A DNA stretch of 64,000 nucleotides from Methanosarcinales archaeon Met12 (GCA_002813105.2 CP017966.2:434001-498000); one strand, 5' to 3'. Positions 44,914-54,849 are shown, counted from the first letter of the stretch. A program made the numbers and translations. The notes: a model not told the origin generated them from the letters alone.

Positions 44914-45887
44914 ATATTATGTCTCTTGTATCGAGAATGCGAAGACTACGGCAGCCCAAGATAAGGGATATGGTTCGAGAAACCGAACTTACGAATAATG
45001 ATTTGGTTTATCCCATGTTCATCAGCGAGAGTGATACAAAACCTGTTGAAATCGCGTCCATGCCCGGACAGTTTCGATACCCGCTGAATATGGTTGCAGA
45101 TGAGGCAAGAGCGGTGGCAGACCTTGGCATCCCCGCCATCATATTATTTGGAATACCATCGCATAAGGATGATGTAGGCACCCAGGCATATGCTCCAGAT
45201 GGTGTCGTACAGAAAGCGATACGCTCCATCAAGGATGAGGTGAACGATCTGATCGTTATCACTGATGTATGCCTCTGCGAATATATTACTCATGGGCACT
45301 GCGGCATCGTCGAGGGCGGGCGCATTTTAAACGATCCAACGCTGGAGATTCTCGCCAAGACCGCAGTCAGTCATGCCCATGCAGGGGCGGACATCGTCGC
45401 TCCATCTGGAATGATGGATGGAATGGTCGGCGCCATACGAAGTGCGCTGGACGAAGAGGAGTTTCTGGATACGATTATAATGTCATATGCGGTGAAATAT
45501 GCCTCTGCCTTCTATGGTCCTTTCAGGGAGGCTGCCGACTCTGGTTATGCATTTGGCGATAGAACGACCTACCAAATGGACCCTGCCAATTCTGATGAGG
45601 CGTTGCAGGAGATACAGCTCGACCTGGCAGAGGGTGCTGACATCGTCATGGTAAAGCCAGCACTGCCGTATCTGGACGTGATCTACAGGGTCAAATCCGA
45701 GTTCGGCGTGCCGACATCTGCGTATAGCGTCAGCGGAGAGTATGCGATGCTCAAAGCAGCGTCTCGACACGGATGGCTTGATGAAGAGGCAGTTGTCATG
45801 GAATCCTTATTGTCGATCAAGAGGGCGGGCGCTGATATGATCATTACCTATTTTGCCAAAGATGTTGCGGGGTGGCTAATGAGTTGA
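44910..45887 (+). CDS. hemB: Delta-aminolevulinic acid dehydratase (porphobilinogen synthase)
   Basis: A 325-residue enzyme condensing two 5-aminolevulinates. [15 protein letters not shown] has the cysteine-rich metal site, and the Schiff-base lysine is in [24 protein letters not shown] follows. Start TTG 44910 shares TTGA with the hemA stop; ATG 44919 is possible. It lies between hemA and hemL, and hemL overlaps its end. Confidence 0.96.
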   Translation: MNIMSLVSRMRRLRQPKIRDMVRETELTNNDLVYPMFISESDTKPVEIASMPGQFRYPLNMVADEARAVADLGIPAIILFGIPSHKDDVGTQAYAPDGVVQKAIRSIKDEVNDLIVITDVCLCEYITHGHCGIVEGGRILNDPTLEILAKTAVSHAHAGADIVAPSGMMDGMVGAIRSALDEEEFLDTIIMSYAVKYASAFYGPFREAADSGYAFGDRTTYQMDPANSDEALQEIQLDLAEGADIVMVKPALPYLDVIYRVKSEFGVPTSAYSVSGEYAMLKAASRHGWLDEEAVVMESLLSIKRAGADMIITYFAKDVAGWLMS

Positions 45888-45889
45888 AT

Positions 45890-47146
45890 ATGGAGACATC
45901 GAAAAAACTCTTCGACAAGGCGAAAGCTCTTTTGCCAGGAGGCGTGAGCTCTCCAGTGAGAGCGATTAAGCCATACCCTTTTTATACGAAATTCGCGAAA
46001 GGCTCCAAAATATATGACGTGGATGGAAATGGGTACATCGATTACTGCATGGCATATGGTCCCTTGATCCTCGGTCATGCACATCCTGCCATCAAGAGGG
46101 CAATCGTGAATCAGTTGGATAATGGCTGGCTCTACGGCACTCCAATCGAGCAGGAAATAACATTGGCGAAGCGAATTACAGAATATTATCCGAGCATCGA
46201 TATGGTCCGCTTCGTCAACACCGGCACTGAAGCGACCATGGGCGCCATACGTGCAGCGCGTGGCTTCACAGGTAAGAGCGGAATCATAAAAATCGAGGGC
46301 GGATTTCACGGTGCACACGATGCGGTTCTTGTGAAGGCTGGATCTGGTGCCGCTACGACGGGCGTGCCGGATTCACTTGGAATTCCAGCCGACTTCACGA
46401 AGCACACCTTACAGGTTCCCTTCAACGACATAGATGCGATGGCCGATGTGATGGATGCGTATGACGACATAGCCGCAGTCATAATGGAACCTGTGATGGG
46501 CAATGTAGGGCCGATTTTGCCGGAGAAGGGATATCTACGAGAGGTGCGGACACTGACGGAAAAAAATGGCATCGTGCTGATATTCGACGAGGTCATCACT
46601 GGTTTTAGATTATCGATGGGTGGCGCTCAAGAATATTATGGCGTCACGCCTGACATGACCACACTTGGCAAGATTCTTGGAGGGGGGCTTCCCATAGGCG
46701 TCATAGGCGGGAAAAAAGACATCATGGAAAACATATCGCCTGCCGGGGGAGTATATCAGGCCGGTACGTTCAACGGCAATCCATTATCGCTTACTGTGGG
46801 TCTGGTGACCATGGATATATTGAAGCAGGATAACGTCCACAAGGAGATAAATCGCACAGGAGATTCGCTCAGGGCGCAATTGGAGGATGTTATAGCCGAT
46901 CTGCATCTCGACTACAGCGTTACTGGCATCGGCTCTATGTTCGAGGTATTTTTCAGGACAGAGGTGCGCAATTACCAGGATGCCATGAAGTGCGATAAGG
47001 TTGGCTATCTTGATTTTTTCCATCGAATGCTTAAAAGTGGCATATTCTTGCCGCCATCTCAATTCGAAACCAACTTTGTATCTTATGCCCACACACCAGA
47101 CGATATTCAAAAAACAATAGAAGCATACAGGGAAAACTTAAAATGA
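45890..47146 (+). CDS. hemL: Glutamate-1-semialdehyde 2,1-aminomutase
   Basis: A 418-residue PLP enzyme: [18 protein letters not shown] at the start, [17 protein letters not shown], and the PLP lysine in [17 protein letters not shown]. It moves the amino group to give 5-aminolevulinate. Starts at ATG 45890, TTG 45884 or GTG 45872 are possible because the 5' end overlaps hemB; 45890 is closest to family length. The stop overlaps hemC by 4 nt. Confidence 0.95.
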   Translation: METSKKLFDKAKALLPGGVSSPVRAIKPYPFYTKFAKGSKIYDVDGNGYIDYCMAYGPLILGHAHPAIKRAIVNQLDNGWLYGTPIEQEITLAKRITEYYPSIDMVRFVNTGTEATMGAIRAARGFTGKSGIIKIEGGFHGAHDAVLVKAGSGAATTGVPDSLGIPADFTKHTLQVPFNDIDAMADVMDAYDDIAAVIMEPVMGNVGPILPEKGYLREVRTLTEKNGIVLIFDEVITGFRLSMGGAQEYYGVTPDMTTLGKILGGGLPIGVIGGKKDIMENISPAGGVYQAGTFNGNPLSLTVGLVTMDILKQDNVHKEINRTGDSLRAQLEDVIADLHLDYSVTGIGSMFEVFFRTEVRNYQDAMKCDKVGYLDFFHRMLKSGIFLPPSQFETNFVSYAHTPDDIQKTIEAYRENLK

Positions 47147-48033
47147 TAATCGGTTCCAGAGGCAGTGCACTCGCACTGGCACAGGTAGAGACGGTGCGGT
47201 CGCTGTTACGAAAAAATGGCATTGAAACCGAGCTAAAAATCATCAAGACCAGCGGAGATGTATTTACAAATCGGCCGTTACACGAAATCGGCGTTGGCAT
47301 CTTCGTCAGGGAGATCGACGAGCTGATGTTGAAGGGCGAGATTGATGCGGCGGTGCACAGCATGAAAGACATACCGACAGAACGTCCGGCAGAGCTAAGT
47401 ATAGGGGCCGTTCTGCACAGGGATTCGCCCTATGATGTGTTGATTAGCGATTACGGGTTCGACGATTTGCCATGTGGCGCCGTGATAGGGACATCGAGCA
47501 TGCGGCGGCGGGCACAATTGTTGAGATTAAGGCCCGACCTGGACATCAGGGGTATGCGAGGGAACATCGATACCAGACTGCGGAAGCTGCGGGAAGGAAA
47601 GTATGATGGAATTGTTCTTGCCGAGGCAGGGCTGGAGCGGCTGAAATTGGATATCGGTGCCGAGAGGCTTATTATCACTCCGTCTGCCAACCAGGGAACC
47701 ATCGCCGTGGTCGTGAAAAAAGGCACGGATGTGGAGAGGCAGGTTAAATTATTGGATTGCGGGCGATCCAGGATCGAAACGGAAATAGAGCGGACGATTC
47801 TGGGGATTCTGGGTGGGGGCTGTGTCGCTCCCATCGGTATCCTGGCACGATTCGACGACGAAATTGTGGTCAGGGCGGAAGTTCTCTCTCCGGGGGGCGA
47901 GCGATGCATCTCTGTCGAGCGTTCAACAGAGGTCAGTAATTATAAATCCGCGGCAGTGGAAATTGGAAATGATTTAAAAAATAAAGGTGGGGCGGAATTA
48001 ATTGAAGAAGCGAACAAAAGGATTCGAGGGTAG
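47143..48033 (+). CDS. hemC: Hydroxymethylbilane synthase (porphobilinogen deaminase)
   Basis: A 296-residue enzyme building the linear tetrapyrrole from four porphobilinogens. [17 protein letters not shown] is at the start, [10 protein letters not shown] has the catalytic aspartate region, and the dipyrromethane-carrying cysteine is in [13 protein letters not shown]. The ATG shares ATGA with the hemL stop. The next gene overlaps its 3' end by 32 nt. Confidence 0.96.
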   Translation: MIIGSRGSALALAQVETVRSLLRKNGIETELKIIKTSGDVFTNRPLHEIGVGIFVREIDELMLKGEIDAAVHSMKDIPTERPAELSIGAVLHRDSPYDVLISDYGFDDLPCGAVIGTSSMRRRAQLLRLRPDLDIRGMRGNIDTRLRKLREGKYDGIVLAEAGLERLKLDIGAERLIITPSANQGTIAVVVKKGTDVERQVKLLDCGRSRIETEIERTILGILGGGCVAPIGILARFDDEIVVRAEVLSPGGERCISVERSTEVSNYKSAAVEIGNDLKNKGGAELIEEANKRIRG

Positions 48034-48766
48034 AGTTTTTCTGGTCGGCGCGGGACCTGGCGATCCGGAATTGCTCACGAAAAAAGCAGAGCGCATCATC
48101 AAAGAAGCCGATGTGATACTGTATGATCAACTGATTGGGAGCGAAATCATCAAGTCGTTTCCTGCTGGAGCGGAGCTGATCGACGTCGGTAAGCACGCAG
48201 GTCTTCACAAGTTCGAGCAGGATGAGATTACCCAGATGCTCATCGAACACGCCAGAGAGGGGAAAATAGTCGTAAGGCTCAAGGGAGGAGATCCATACCT
48301 GTTTGGACGGGGCGGCGAAGAGGCAGAGGCACTGGCTGCCGAAGGAATAGGAGTAGAGGTCGTTCCAGGAGTCACATCAGCGATAGCCGCCCCTGCATGT
48401 GCAGGGATACCTGTTACGCACAGGGAATGTGCATCGATGGTGACGTTCATCACTGGACACGAAGACCCGACCAAGGAAAAATCGGCACTCGATTGGAATT
48501 TGCTTGCGAAAATGTCTGGGACGCTGGTCGTTTTAATGGGTGTGAAGGGCATCGAGCGCAATGTAAATGCGCTGTTGAGACGTGGCAAAAACCCAGAGAC
48601 GCCAGTGGCTTTAGTTGAACGTGGAACGACAGATGAGCAGAAGGTCACCATCGGGGTGCTGCGCAACATCGTCCAGCTTGCAGAAGCAGTAGGTGTAAAA
48701 CCGCCTGCAGTCATGGTCATCGGCGATGTCGTCAGGCTACACGAAACGCTTGGGAGAAGGAAATGA
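48002..48766 (+). CDS. cobA: Uroporphyrinogen-III C-methyltransferase
   Basis: A 254-residue SUMT: VFLVGAGPGDPELLTKKA is at the start, KGGDPYLFGRGGEEAEAL carries the SAM and substrate loop, and VTHRECASMVTFITGH follows. It makes precorrin-2, committing uroporphyrinogen III to siroheme and hence to heme b by the Ahb route. The start is TTG 48002, inside the end of hemC. It overlaps hemD by ATGA. Confidence 0.94.
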   Translation: MKKRTKGFEGRVFLVGAGPGDPELLTKKAERIIKEADVILYDQLIGSEIIKSFPAGAELIDVGKHAGLHKFEQDEITQMLIEHAREGKIVVRLKGGDPYLFGRGGEEAEALAAEGIGVEVVPGVTSAIAAPACAGIPVTHRECASMVTFITGHEDPTKEKSALDWNLLAKMSGTLVVLMGVKGIERNVNALLRRGKNPETPVALVERGTTDEQKVTIGVLRNIVQLAEAVGVKPPAVMVIGDVVRLHETLGRRK

Positions 48767-49569
48767 AGACGATCGCGATAATGCGCCCTGAACAACATTT
48801 AAAGAAGTCCATCGAACTGGCAAAATCCCATGAGTATAAGGTGATCGCCGCGCCAATGGTGGAAATTAAAGAAAGAGATGCTCCTGAGTTTGACGTGTTC
48901 GCCCATCGTGTTTTGGGTGGCGAAGTGGACTATGTGATATTCACCAGCGTCAATGGCGTTCGATTCACGCTGAAAAAGGTGGGCCGATTATCTTCCATCT
49001 GCGACATCACCGAATTCATCGATGCATTGAATGCCTGCAAAACGGTAGCGGTCGGACCCAGCACGCAGCGAGGGATGGAGAAACACGGCATACGTGTTGA
49101 CGTGGTGCCGGGGGCATACAGCTCGGAAGGAATCATTAGCGCTTTGGCGCCGTATATCAGAGGTAAAAAAGTCGAGATTGTGCGAAGTTCGCATGGTGCG
49201 CCGTTGCTGGTCGATGGATTGAAGAAACATGGCGCCATAATACATGAGGTCAAAGTATATGATATCGTTCGGCCCGTTGGTAAATGCCAGAGAAAGCTGA
49301 TAGAGGCCGCGTTGAATGATGAGATTGATGTATATGCCTTCACGAGCGCGATGAGCGTGAAAAATTTCTTGAAGACGGCGGAAGACTTAGGTAAGAAGGG
49401 CGAACTCGTAGAGGGCATGAAGCACAGAACTGTGGCAGCCATAGGAAACCCTACTGCAGAGGCTTTAAGGGAAAACGGCATTTGCGTGGATGTGCTTCCG
49501 GAGCGATTTACCTTCAAATGCATGCTGGATGCACTGATCAGAAAAACACATGGAGAATTAAAAATATGA
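48763..49569 (+). CDS. hemD: Uroporphyrinogen-III synthase
   Basis: A 268-residue enzyme that cyclises hydroxymethylbilane with inversion of ring D. The family diverges widely; recognisable parts are IAIMRPEQHLKKSIELAKS, VDYVIFTSVNGVRFTLKK, VVPGAYSSEGIISAL and DVYAFTSAMSVKNFLKTAE. Its position between cobA and ahbC in a tetrapyrrole operon strongly supports the call. The stop overlaps the ahbC start. Confidence 0.9.
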   Translation: MKTIAIMRPEQHLKKSIELAKSHEYKVIAAPMVEIKERDAPEFDVFAHRVLGGEVDYVIFTSVNGVRFTLKKVGRLSSICDITEFIDALNACKTVAVGPSTQRGMEKHGIRVDVVPGAYSSEGIISALAPYIRGKKVEIVRSSHGAPLLVDGLKKHGAIIHEVKVYDIVRPVGKCQRKLIEAALNDEIDVYAFTSAMSVKNFLKTAEDLGKKGELVEGMKHRTVAAIGNPTAEALRENGICVDVLPERFTFKCMLDALIRKTHGELKI

Positions 49570-50750
49570 TCATCTTTTCAAAAATATTGGCAGATAGGGG
49601 CACGGTATGGGACGCCATACGAGCGAAGGAGATGGCAGCGGCAGATGCACCAGATGACCTGATTAGGTTTTCTTCTGAAATCAAGCCCGTTGTGATGTGG
49701 AACATCACACAGGAGTGTAATTTGAGGTGCAAGCACTGCTATTCCAGCGCATCGTCGGGTCCACACCCAGATGAGCTGACATTGAAAGAAGGCATAAAGT
49801 TCATCGATGAACTTGCAGAGCTGGGTATCCCAATGTTGATATTTACAGGGGGCGAGCCGCTTGCCAGCAAGAACTTCTTCTCATTCGCCCGTCATGCGAA
49901 GAAGAAGGGAGTGCGCACCGTCATCTCCACGAACGGAACCCTGATCACGCCAGAGGTTGCACGGATGATGAAGGAGGCGGACATACGCTATGTGGGCGTC
50001 AGCATCGATGCCGCAGATCCAGAAATACATGATGAGTTCAGAGGAGTAAGGGGCGCATGGCAGATGGCGATGGATGGAATAAGGAATGCGATGGACGCGG
50101 GTTTGCGGACAGGCATCAGGATCACCATCGACAAGAATAATTGGAATCAGGTGCCTGCATTGCTTGATTTGGCAGTAGAAATGGGAGTTCCACGATTCTG
50201 CTTGTATCATCTGGTCCCCACTGGGAGGGGGGAGAACATCGCGGAATTGGATGTCACGAAAGCGCAGAGGGTCGAGGTGCTAAAGCATCTATATGATAAA
50301 GCCATCGAGCTGAAGGACAGGGATATCGAAATCCTCACGACGGATTCGCCGATGGATGGCGTTTACATCCTGGAGCGACTTAAAAAGGAGGACCCGGAGC
50401 GGCTGGATGATGTGCGAGAACTGCTGAGGATGTCCGGAGGATGCTCGATTGGAAATAAGGTCGCAAACATCGACTATCTGGGCAACGTCAATCCGTGTCA
50501 TTTTGTCCTGCATAAGACCGCCGGAAACATACGGGAACGCTCGTTCAACGAGCTCTGGAACGAAAATCCATGCAAGTTGCTGTGCGAGTTGCGTAGACAA
50601 AAAGAGTTGTTGAAGGGTAAATGCGGCATCTGCGATTATAAGGACGTCTGTGGGGGCTGCAGGCAGAAGGCATGGTTCTTTGAGGGCGACTTCTTCGAGG
50701 AAGACCCAACGTGCATATATAATCCCGAAACGAAGAGGATTGAGGTGTAA
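49566..50750 (+). CDS. ahbC: 12,18-didecarboxysiroheme deacetylase AhbC
   Basis: A radical SAM/SPASM enzyme, 394 residues from ATG 49566 (MIIFSKILADRGTVWDA), which overlaps the hemD stop. The motif is CNLRCKHCYSSASSG, then IFTGGEPLASKNFFSF, SIDAADPEIHDEFRG, and the SPASM-type CGICDYKDVCGGCRQKAWF. AhbC removes the two acetate side chains to give iron-coproporphyrin III, the AhbD substrate. The extra N-terminal 45 residues and the GCSIGNKVANIDYLGNVNPC region tell it from AhbD. It ends the heme operon. Confidence 0.92.
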   Translation: MIIFSKILADRGTVWDAIRAKEMAAADAPDDLIRFSSEIKPVVMWNITQECNLRCKHCYSSASSGPHPDELTLKEGIKFIDELAELGIPMLIFTGGEPLASKNFFSFARHAKKKGVRTVISTNGTLITPEVARMMKEADIRYVGVSIDAADPEIHDEFRGVRGAWQMAMDGIRNAMDAGLRTGIRITIDKNNWNQVPALLDLAVEMGVPRFCLYHLVPTGRGENIAELDVTKAQRVEVLKHLYDKAIELKDRDIEILTTDSPMDGVYILERLKKEDPERLDDVRELLRMSGGCSIGNKVANIDYLGNVNPCHFVLHKTAGNIRERSFNELWNENPCKLLCELRRQKELLKGKCGICDYKDVCGGCRQKAWFFEGDFFEEDPTCIYNPETKRIEV

Positions 50751-50866
50751 AATCAGACCATAATAGAATTGATTTTTAGGACGGTGGCATCGATATTAAT
50801 ATCTATTTTTCACACTATGCTCTTACGGAGTAAGTGGTATTTGCATTCTATTTCTTAAAAAATTGA

Positions 50867-50983
50867 GCATATAAATATCTCGATAAAACCAAAAAAGAAA
50901 TAAAGGGAGAAAGAGGCACAGATGACAAGACGTCTTTTTCCGATGCTGTTGAATCACTGATTAATAAAATAACTAATAAATAA
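50867..50983 (+). pseudogene. Remnant of a RelB/VapB-like antitoxin before relE
   Basis: The 326-nt gap between ahbC and relE contains, in one frame ending in TAA at 50981-50983, the sequence KYLDKTKKEIKGERG then TSFSDAVESLINKIT. KGER...SFSDAVESLI is the C-terminal pattern of small ribbon-helix-helix antitoxins (KGERxSFSDVIxxLI). No start codon fits upstream, so the front half is gone. The rest of the gap is AT-rich, and relE has its own TATA box near 51053. Confidence 0.5.
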
Positions 50984-51076
50984 CAAAAATAATGACAAAA
51001 ATACATATTATTTCTTTAAAATATCACTATTTTTACATACTCCTTCAACACATATTTATACAAGGAGTATATATCG

Positions 51077-51337
51077 ATGACATACACAGTTATAGTTCCT
51101 GACGAAATTGAAAGAATAGTGAGTAAGAAACTCAAAAATAAGGAACTGATCAACAGAGTCTATAAAAAGCTCAAAAAGCTTGAGAAAAAACCAACCGTTT
51201 ATGGCAAACCGCTAAGAAAACCACTCGCAGGAATCTGGGAGATTTATTTTGAGAAAAGATGGAGAATTCTATTTGAAATATATGAGGAGCAAAAAATTGT
51301 GCTCATCGTTGGTTTTAAGCACAAGGATGAGATGTAA
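51077..51337 (+). CDS. relE: RelE/ParE-family toxin
   Basis: An 86-residue RelE-fold protein: PDEIERIVSKKLKNKELINRV, then GKPLRKPLAGIWEIYFEKRWRILFEIYE, with the conserved strand RWRILFEI, and VLIVGFKHKDEM at the end. RelE toxins cut mRNA on the ribosome; ParE members target gyrase. The fold alone does not tell which. AAGGAGT lies 8 nt before ATG 51077. An intact antitoxin is not upstream; one lies tail-to-tail downstream (51339-51533). Confidence 0.85.
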   Translation: MTYTVIVPDEIERIVSKKLKNKELINRVYKKLKKLEKKPTVYGKPLRKPLAGIWEIYFEKRWRILFEIYEEQKIVLIVGFKHKDEM

Positions 51338-51338
51338 T

Positions 51339-51533
51339 CTACTCTGTTTCCTTAATTAAGTCGGAAAGTTTCTTGAATTTGCCTTTTTTAAAATCTTCTC
51401 TACTTTTTTGTATTTGTTTTAATAGTTTGGAGTCAGAAAGAACTTCAATAGTCGCTTTCATGCTTTCATACTTATCAGTAGAAATAGTAATCCATCTCGC
51501 TTTATGTTCACCTTCTACCTCAATCTCATTCAT
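51339..51533 (-). CDS. Phd/RelB-like antitoxin, convergent with relE
   Basis: A 64-residue protein with WITISTDKYESMKATIEVLSD, the second part (YESMKATIEVLSD) matching the middle of Phd/YefM-like antitoxins, then KLLKQIQKSREDFKKGKFKKLSDLIKE as the toxin-binding tail. The DNA-binding front is shortened. It is on the other strand, and its stop codon is one base away from that of relE. It could neutralise RelE in trans, but the orientation is unusual. Confidence 0.65.
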   Translation of the reverse strand: MNEIEVEGEHKARWITISTDKYESMKATIEVLSDSKLLKQIQKSREDFKKGKFKKLSDLIKETE

Positions 51534-51729
51534 TTTAATCGTAAATTAAATTATTCATCAAACTATATAAACGTTAGAGGCAGATCAACTTTATGCACCA
51601 GAACCCCTCCTGAATATGTTGATTTAGATGGAATTGAGATATATTTATCAATCAAACCTTTTAAGGTCAGCGCCAACAAAAATTATATAAGCTGGTTCAT
51701 TCCAATATTATTATTGAAAGGTGATTTGA

Positions 51730-52158
51730 ATGTGGGATTTGGAACCGTTTGATGAAATTAGGCGGATGCAGAGACAACTCGACGGGATGTTCAGAGAGAT
51801 TAAACCACCGACCTTTGCACCAACCTTTGGGGATAAAATGTCTCCTTTTGTCGATATAGTAGATGCCGACAAAGAGATAGTGGTGACCGCAGACATTCCT
51901 GGCGCACAAAAAGAGGATATTTCGATCAACGTTAGGGGTGATATCATGGAGATCGTGGCATCCAGGCGGGAAGAAAAAGAGGAGAAAAAGAAGGACTACT
52001 GGAGGAGAGAGCGATCATATAATCAATTCTATCGGTCCATTCAACTTCCAGTAAGCGTCGATGATAAAAGGGCGAAGGCATCGTTCAAGAATGGTGTGCT
52101 GGAGGTCAGGCTTCCGAAGTTGGAGATAGAGAAGAAGAGGGGCATTCCGATCGAATAA
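51730..52158 (+). CDS. hsp20: Hsp20/alpha-crystallin small heat shock protein
   Basis: A 142-residue chaperone with the alpha-crystallin domain: MSPFVDIVDADKEIVVTADIPGAQKEDI, then FYRSIQLPVSVDDKRAKASFKNGVLEVRLPK, and the C-terminal IPI-like motif in GIPIE. It forms oligomers that hold unfolding proteins. AAAGGTGATTTGA gives a good ribosome site, and TTATATAAG at 51685 a TATA box, so its own promoter is likely. A small hairpin AACTCC-GCA-GGAGTT after the gene at 52183 may mark its end. Confidence 0.93.
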   Translation: MWDLEPFDEIRRMQRQLDGMFREIKPPTFAPTFGDKMSPFVDIVDADKEIVVTADIPGAQKEDISINVRGDIMEIVASRREEKEEKKKDYWRRERSYNQFYRSIQLPVSVDDKRAKASFKNGVLEVRLPKLEIEKKRGIPIE

Positions 52159-52309
52159 ATCCCTCTCTTTTATCTTTTACGAAACTCCGCAGGAGTTCGC
52201 ACTGGCGCATGTTGAGATGAGATGATGACCGTTACACCCCTACATTTCCACTGGAGACAGGATGAGTATTTATTATAGAATATTACATTATTAAGTAGAG
52301 GTCAAACGA

Positions 52310-52465
52310 TTATTTGGCGTCCAATTCGTTTGCAAATATCTCATCGATGTCAAGTCTTTTCGCCAATTGATTCGCTGCCAGTTAGTAGCTATCGGTGACT
52401 GTCGCGGTTGTCATGCCCGCCTCTTTTTTTATGGCGGCAATCGTTTTTTGGGCAGCCTTTCCTTA
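52310..52465 (-). pseudogene. Remnant of a HAD-type phosphatase (SerB-like)
   Basis: The 359-nt gap between hsp20 and thiDN has no intact gene. On the minus strand one frame reads KAAQKTIAAIKKEAGMTTATVTDSY, stop, then LAANQLAKRLDIDEIFANELDAK and stop, which is split for length. The pattern 'TVTDSY..AA..LAKRLDIDEIFANEL' fits the middle of phosphoserine phosphatase-like HAD proteins, with an internal stop in place of a lysine or glycine. Only about 50 codons remain. Promoter AATAATTCTTTAAATAATAAGC for thiDN overlaps its upstream end. Confidence 0.45.
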
Positions 52466-52517
52466 TGCAGATAATTCTTTAAATAATAAGCCATATTTTT
52501 ACAGGGGTTAAATAAAC

Positions 52518-53834
52518 TTGGACAAAGTAGTGATGACTATTGCTGGCTCTGACTCTGGTGGCGGGGCTGGTATCCAGGCCGATCTGAAGACGTTTTCGGC
52601 GCTAGGTGTGCATGGAACATGTGCCATCACAGCCATCACAGCGCAGAACACGCTCGGCGTGCAGGACTCCTATGATTTGCCGGCAGAGATAATAGCGAGC
52701 CAAATAGAGGCGATATTATCTGATTTTGATGTCGCATATGCAAAAACAGGCATGCTGTCGTCATTGGAGATAATCAAGACCGTCGCCAGAGAAGTTAAAA
52801 AACACAAAATTCCACTGGTAGTTGACCCTGTGATGGTCGCGGAGGCAGGAGGGACGTTACTCAAAGATGATGCAGTTTCAGTACTCGTGGAGCGGTTGTT
52901 TCCCCTGTCAACGGTCGTGACGCCAAATGTCTTTGAGGCAGGTGTTCTCACGGACATGAAAATAACGGATAAAAAAAGCGCAAAAAAGGCGGCAGTTGAA
53001 ATACACAACCGTGGCGCAAGAGCAGTTATAATCACAGGAGGACACCTCGATGCCGTCGATGTGCTGTACGATGGCGAATTTCACTTCATAGAGGGGAAAT
53101 TGATTGCTGGCGGCACGCATGGTGCGGGATGCACATATTCTGCTGCGCTCACAGCATATCTGGCAAATGGTCTTGCACTGAAAAATGCTGCAATAAAGGC
53201 AAAAGAATTCGTGACCGCTGCTATCGCTGGCGGTGTGCGGGTCGGGCACGGAAGCAACCCAGTGAATCAATTGGCGAGCCTATCAAAAGATGCTGAAAGA
53301 TATCATGTGCTGATGGATGTAAGGGGCGCTGTTTCGATGCTAAAGAATTGCAGAGGATTTTCTGAGTTGATTCCAGAAGTTGGTACCAACATCGGGATGG
53401 CGGTCCATGGGGCCAGCATGAAAGATGATGTCGCTGCCGTCAGTGGAAGAATCGTGCGCGCAGATGGTGCAAGGGCAGTAGGAGACGTTGACTTCGGCGC
53501 GAGCAATCATATTGCGCGAGTGATACTCACAGCGATGCGATTTGATGAAAAGATGGTGGGAGCCATGAACGTCAAATATTCGCAGGACATATTATCGGTC
53601 TGCAAAAAATTGGGATTCTCGATTGCCTCGTTTGACAGGGGCGATGAACCAACAGGCGTCAGCACGATGGATTGGGGAGTCGAAGAGGCAATCCAAAAAT
53701 CAGGGCGCATGCCAGATGTCATCTATGACGTGGGCGCCACTGGAAAAGAGCCGATGGTTCGATTGCTTGGCAAGAGCGCGAGGGAGGTTGCAGAAAAAGC
53801 AGTTAGGATTTGCGAAGTACTTTTTTCAAAATGA
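52518..53834 (+). CDS. thiDN: Hydroxymethylpyrimidine/phosphomethylpyrimidine kinase fused to thiamine-phosphate synthase ThiN
   Basis: A 438-residue fusion. Residues 1-255 are the ThiD ribokinase-fold kinase ([54 protein letters not shown]). Residues 265-438 are ThiN ([41 protein letters not shown]), which replaces ThiE in many archaea. Together they phosphorylate HMP twice and join it to the thiazole. TTG start 52518 after AGGGGTTAAATAAAC. No TPP riboswitch-like structure is visible upstream. Confidence 0.95.
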   Translation: MDKVVMTIAGSDSGGGAGIQADLKTFSALGVHGTCAITAITAQNTLGVQDSYDLPAEIIASQIEAILSDFDVAYAKTGMLSSLEIIKTVAREVKKHKIPLVVDPVMVAEAGGTLLKDDAVSVLVERLFPLSTVVTPNVFEAGVLTDMKITDKKSAKKAAVEIHNRGARAVIITGGHLDAVDVLYDGEFHFIEGKLIAGGTHGAGCTYSAALTAYLANGLALKNAAIKAKEFVTAAIAGGVRVGHGSNPVNQLASLSKDAERYHVLMDVRGAVSMLKNCRGFSELIPEVGTNIGMAVHGASMKDDVAAVSGRIVRADGARAVGDVDFGASNHIARVILTAMRFDEKMVGAMNVKYSQDILSVCKKLGFSIASFDRGDEPTGVSTMDWGVEEAIQKSGRMPDVIYDVGATGKEPMVRLLGKSAREVAEKAVRICEVLFSK

Positions 53835-53839
53835 GACTA

Positions 53840-54445
53840 TCATTGCCCATGTTCAATACCAGCTAACAGAATCCCTGCTGATATCAAAAGCCTTCGATCA
53901 ATTGAGGGTTCCAGCTCTACTATGGTCATGCTGTACTTGAGTACGAACGGATTAAAATGTTGCTTGATTTCAGCAATTTTTCTACCACCTGTTGAGGTGA
54001 TAACATATGTTTGTGGAACTAAATTAAAGAACCATAAATCAATGAACCTGTTCAAAAGGGCTCCTGCCATACTACTTTCAGTTAGTTTTCCAACCTCTTG
54101 ACCTTCGTTAGAAAGGAAAATCCATTCATCCTTAATAATGGATTTAATGCCCTTTCGTCTTATGGCGCCAATAGCCTCGCCTGTGGTTGCATCTTGCACA
54201 TTATACGTTGCCCCAATATCAAGAATCTCGGGGGTTTTAATAGTCAAAAGTTCTTCCGTCTGACGTTCATCTGAGTAGACTCGGAAGTCCTCTCTTAACT
54301 TAAATGCCTTCTGCTCTGAATAGAAAAGAGGTTTTCCATACTTATCATATACATGAAAAGCCCCTCCAAATAATTTGAATACCTTCCTGCGAAATATGTA
54401 GTGACTGTGCTGGAATGCAGGATGAAGTTCTTTTATTGTTGCCAT
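53840..54445 (-). CDS. LURP-one/scramblase-like beta-barrel protein
   Basis: A 201-residue protein of the tubby-like, LURP-one/phospholipid scramblase class: FRRKVFKLFGGAFHVYDKYGKPLFYSEQ, then LLTIKTPEILDIGATYNVQD, GEAIGAIRRKGIKSIIKDEW and a long C-terminal hydrophobic helix. The role in archaea is not known. ATG 54445 (MATIKELHPAF) is chosen; an earlier ATG lies at 54478. It is convergent with thiDN (5-nt gap) and divergent from eS17. Confidence 0.7.
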   Translation of the reverse strand: MATIKELHPAFQHSHYIFRRKVFKLFGGAFHVYDKYGKPLFYSEQKAFKLREDFRVYSDERQTEELLTIKTPEILDIGATYNVQDATTGEAIGAIRRKGIKSIIKDEWIFLSNEGQEVGKLTESSMAGALLNRFIDLWFFNLVPQTYVITSTGGRKIAEIKQHFNPFVLKYSMTIVELEPSIDRRLLISAGILLAGIEHGQ

Positions 54446-54657
54446 TTCGCATCTCTTTTCAAATTTGCCCCATGGCATAACACATAACTACCCACATACA
54501 AAATAATAGGGAAATATATAAAGTTACGTGTCCTTGGGTTGATAGGTTGATATATTCTTCTTGGCATATCGGAAAAGATTAAGTGTAAAGGATGCATAGC
54601 GATTGTATCAGGATTGTATTAGAATTACATTGGTGATTTGGTAAAGGAGATACAAGG

Positions 54658-54849
54658 ATGGGCATTAAGCCAACATATATCAAAAAAACAGGAAACGCCC
54701 TATTAAAACTACATCGGGATGTGTTTGCGGCCGACTTCGAAGAGAACAAAAATCTGGTGTCCGAACTCACAGATATCAGAAGTAAACGAATTAGAAACCG
54801 CGTTGCAGGATACGTAACCAGCAAATTAAAAATAAAGAAGGCGGAGTAG
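54658..54849 (+). CDS. rps17e: Small subunit ribosomal protein eS17
   Basis: A 63-residue archaeal/eukaryotic ribosomal protein: MGIKPTYIKKTGNALLK, then DFEENKNLVSELTDIRSKRIRNRVAGYVT, which is the strongly conserved part (split here). It sits on the small subunit. AAGGAGATACAAGG precedes the ATG. The next gene, dapA, begins 6 nt after the stop, so eS17 is cotranscribed with lysine synthesis genes, an arrangement seen in related archaea. Confidence 0.95.
   Translation: MGIKPTYIKKTGNALLKLHRDVFAADFEENKNLVSELTDIRSKRIRNRVAGYVTSKLKIKKAE

Noticed and set aside
51504-51752. 82-codon plus-strand frame between the antitoxin and hsp20
   Set aside because: It overlaps the hsp20 promoter and start, lacks a ribosome site, and its sequence shows no pattern of a protein family.
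52400-52517. TPP riboswitch before thiDN
   Set aside because: No conserved TPP-element segments such as CTGAGA or ACCTGATCTGG are present; the gap holds a gene remnant and an AT-rich promoter.
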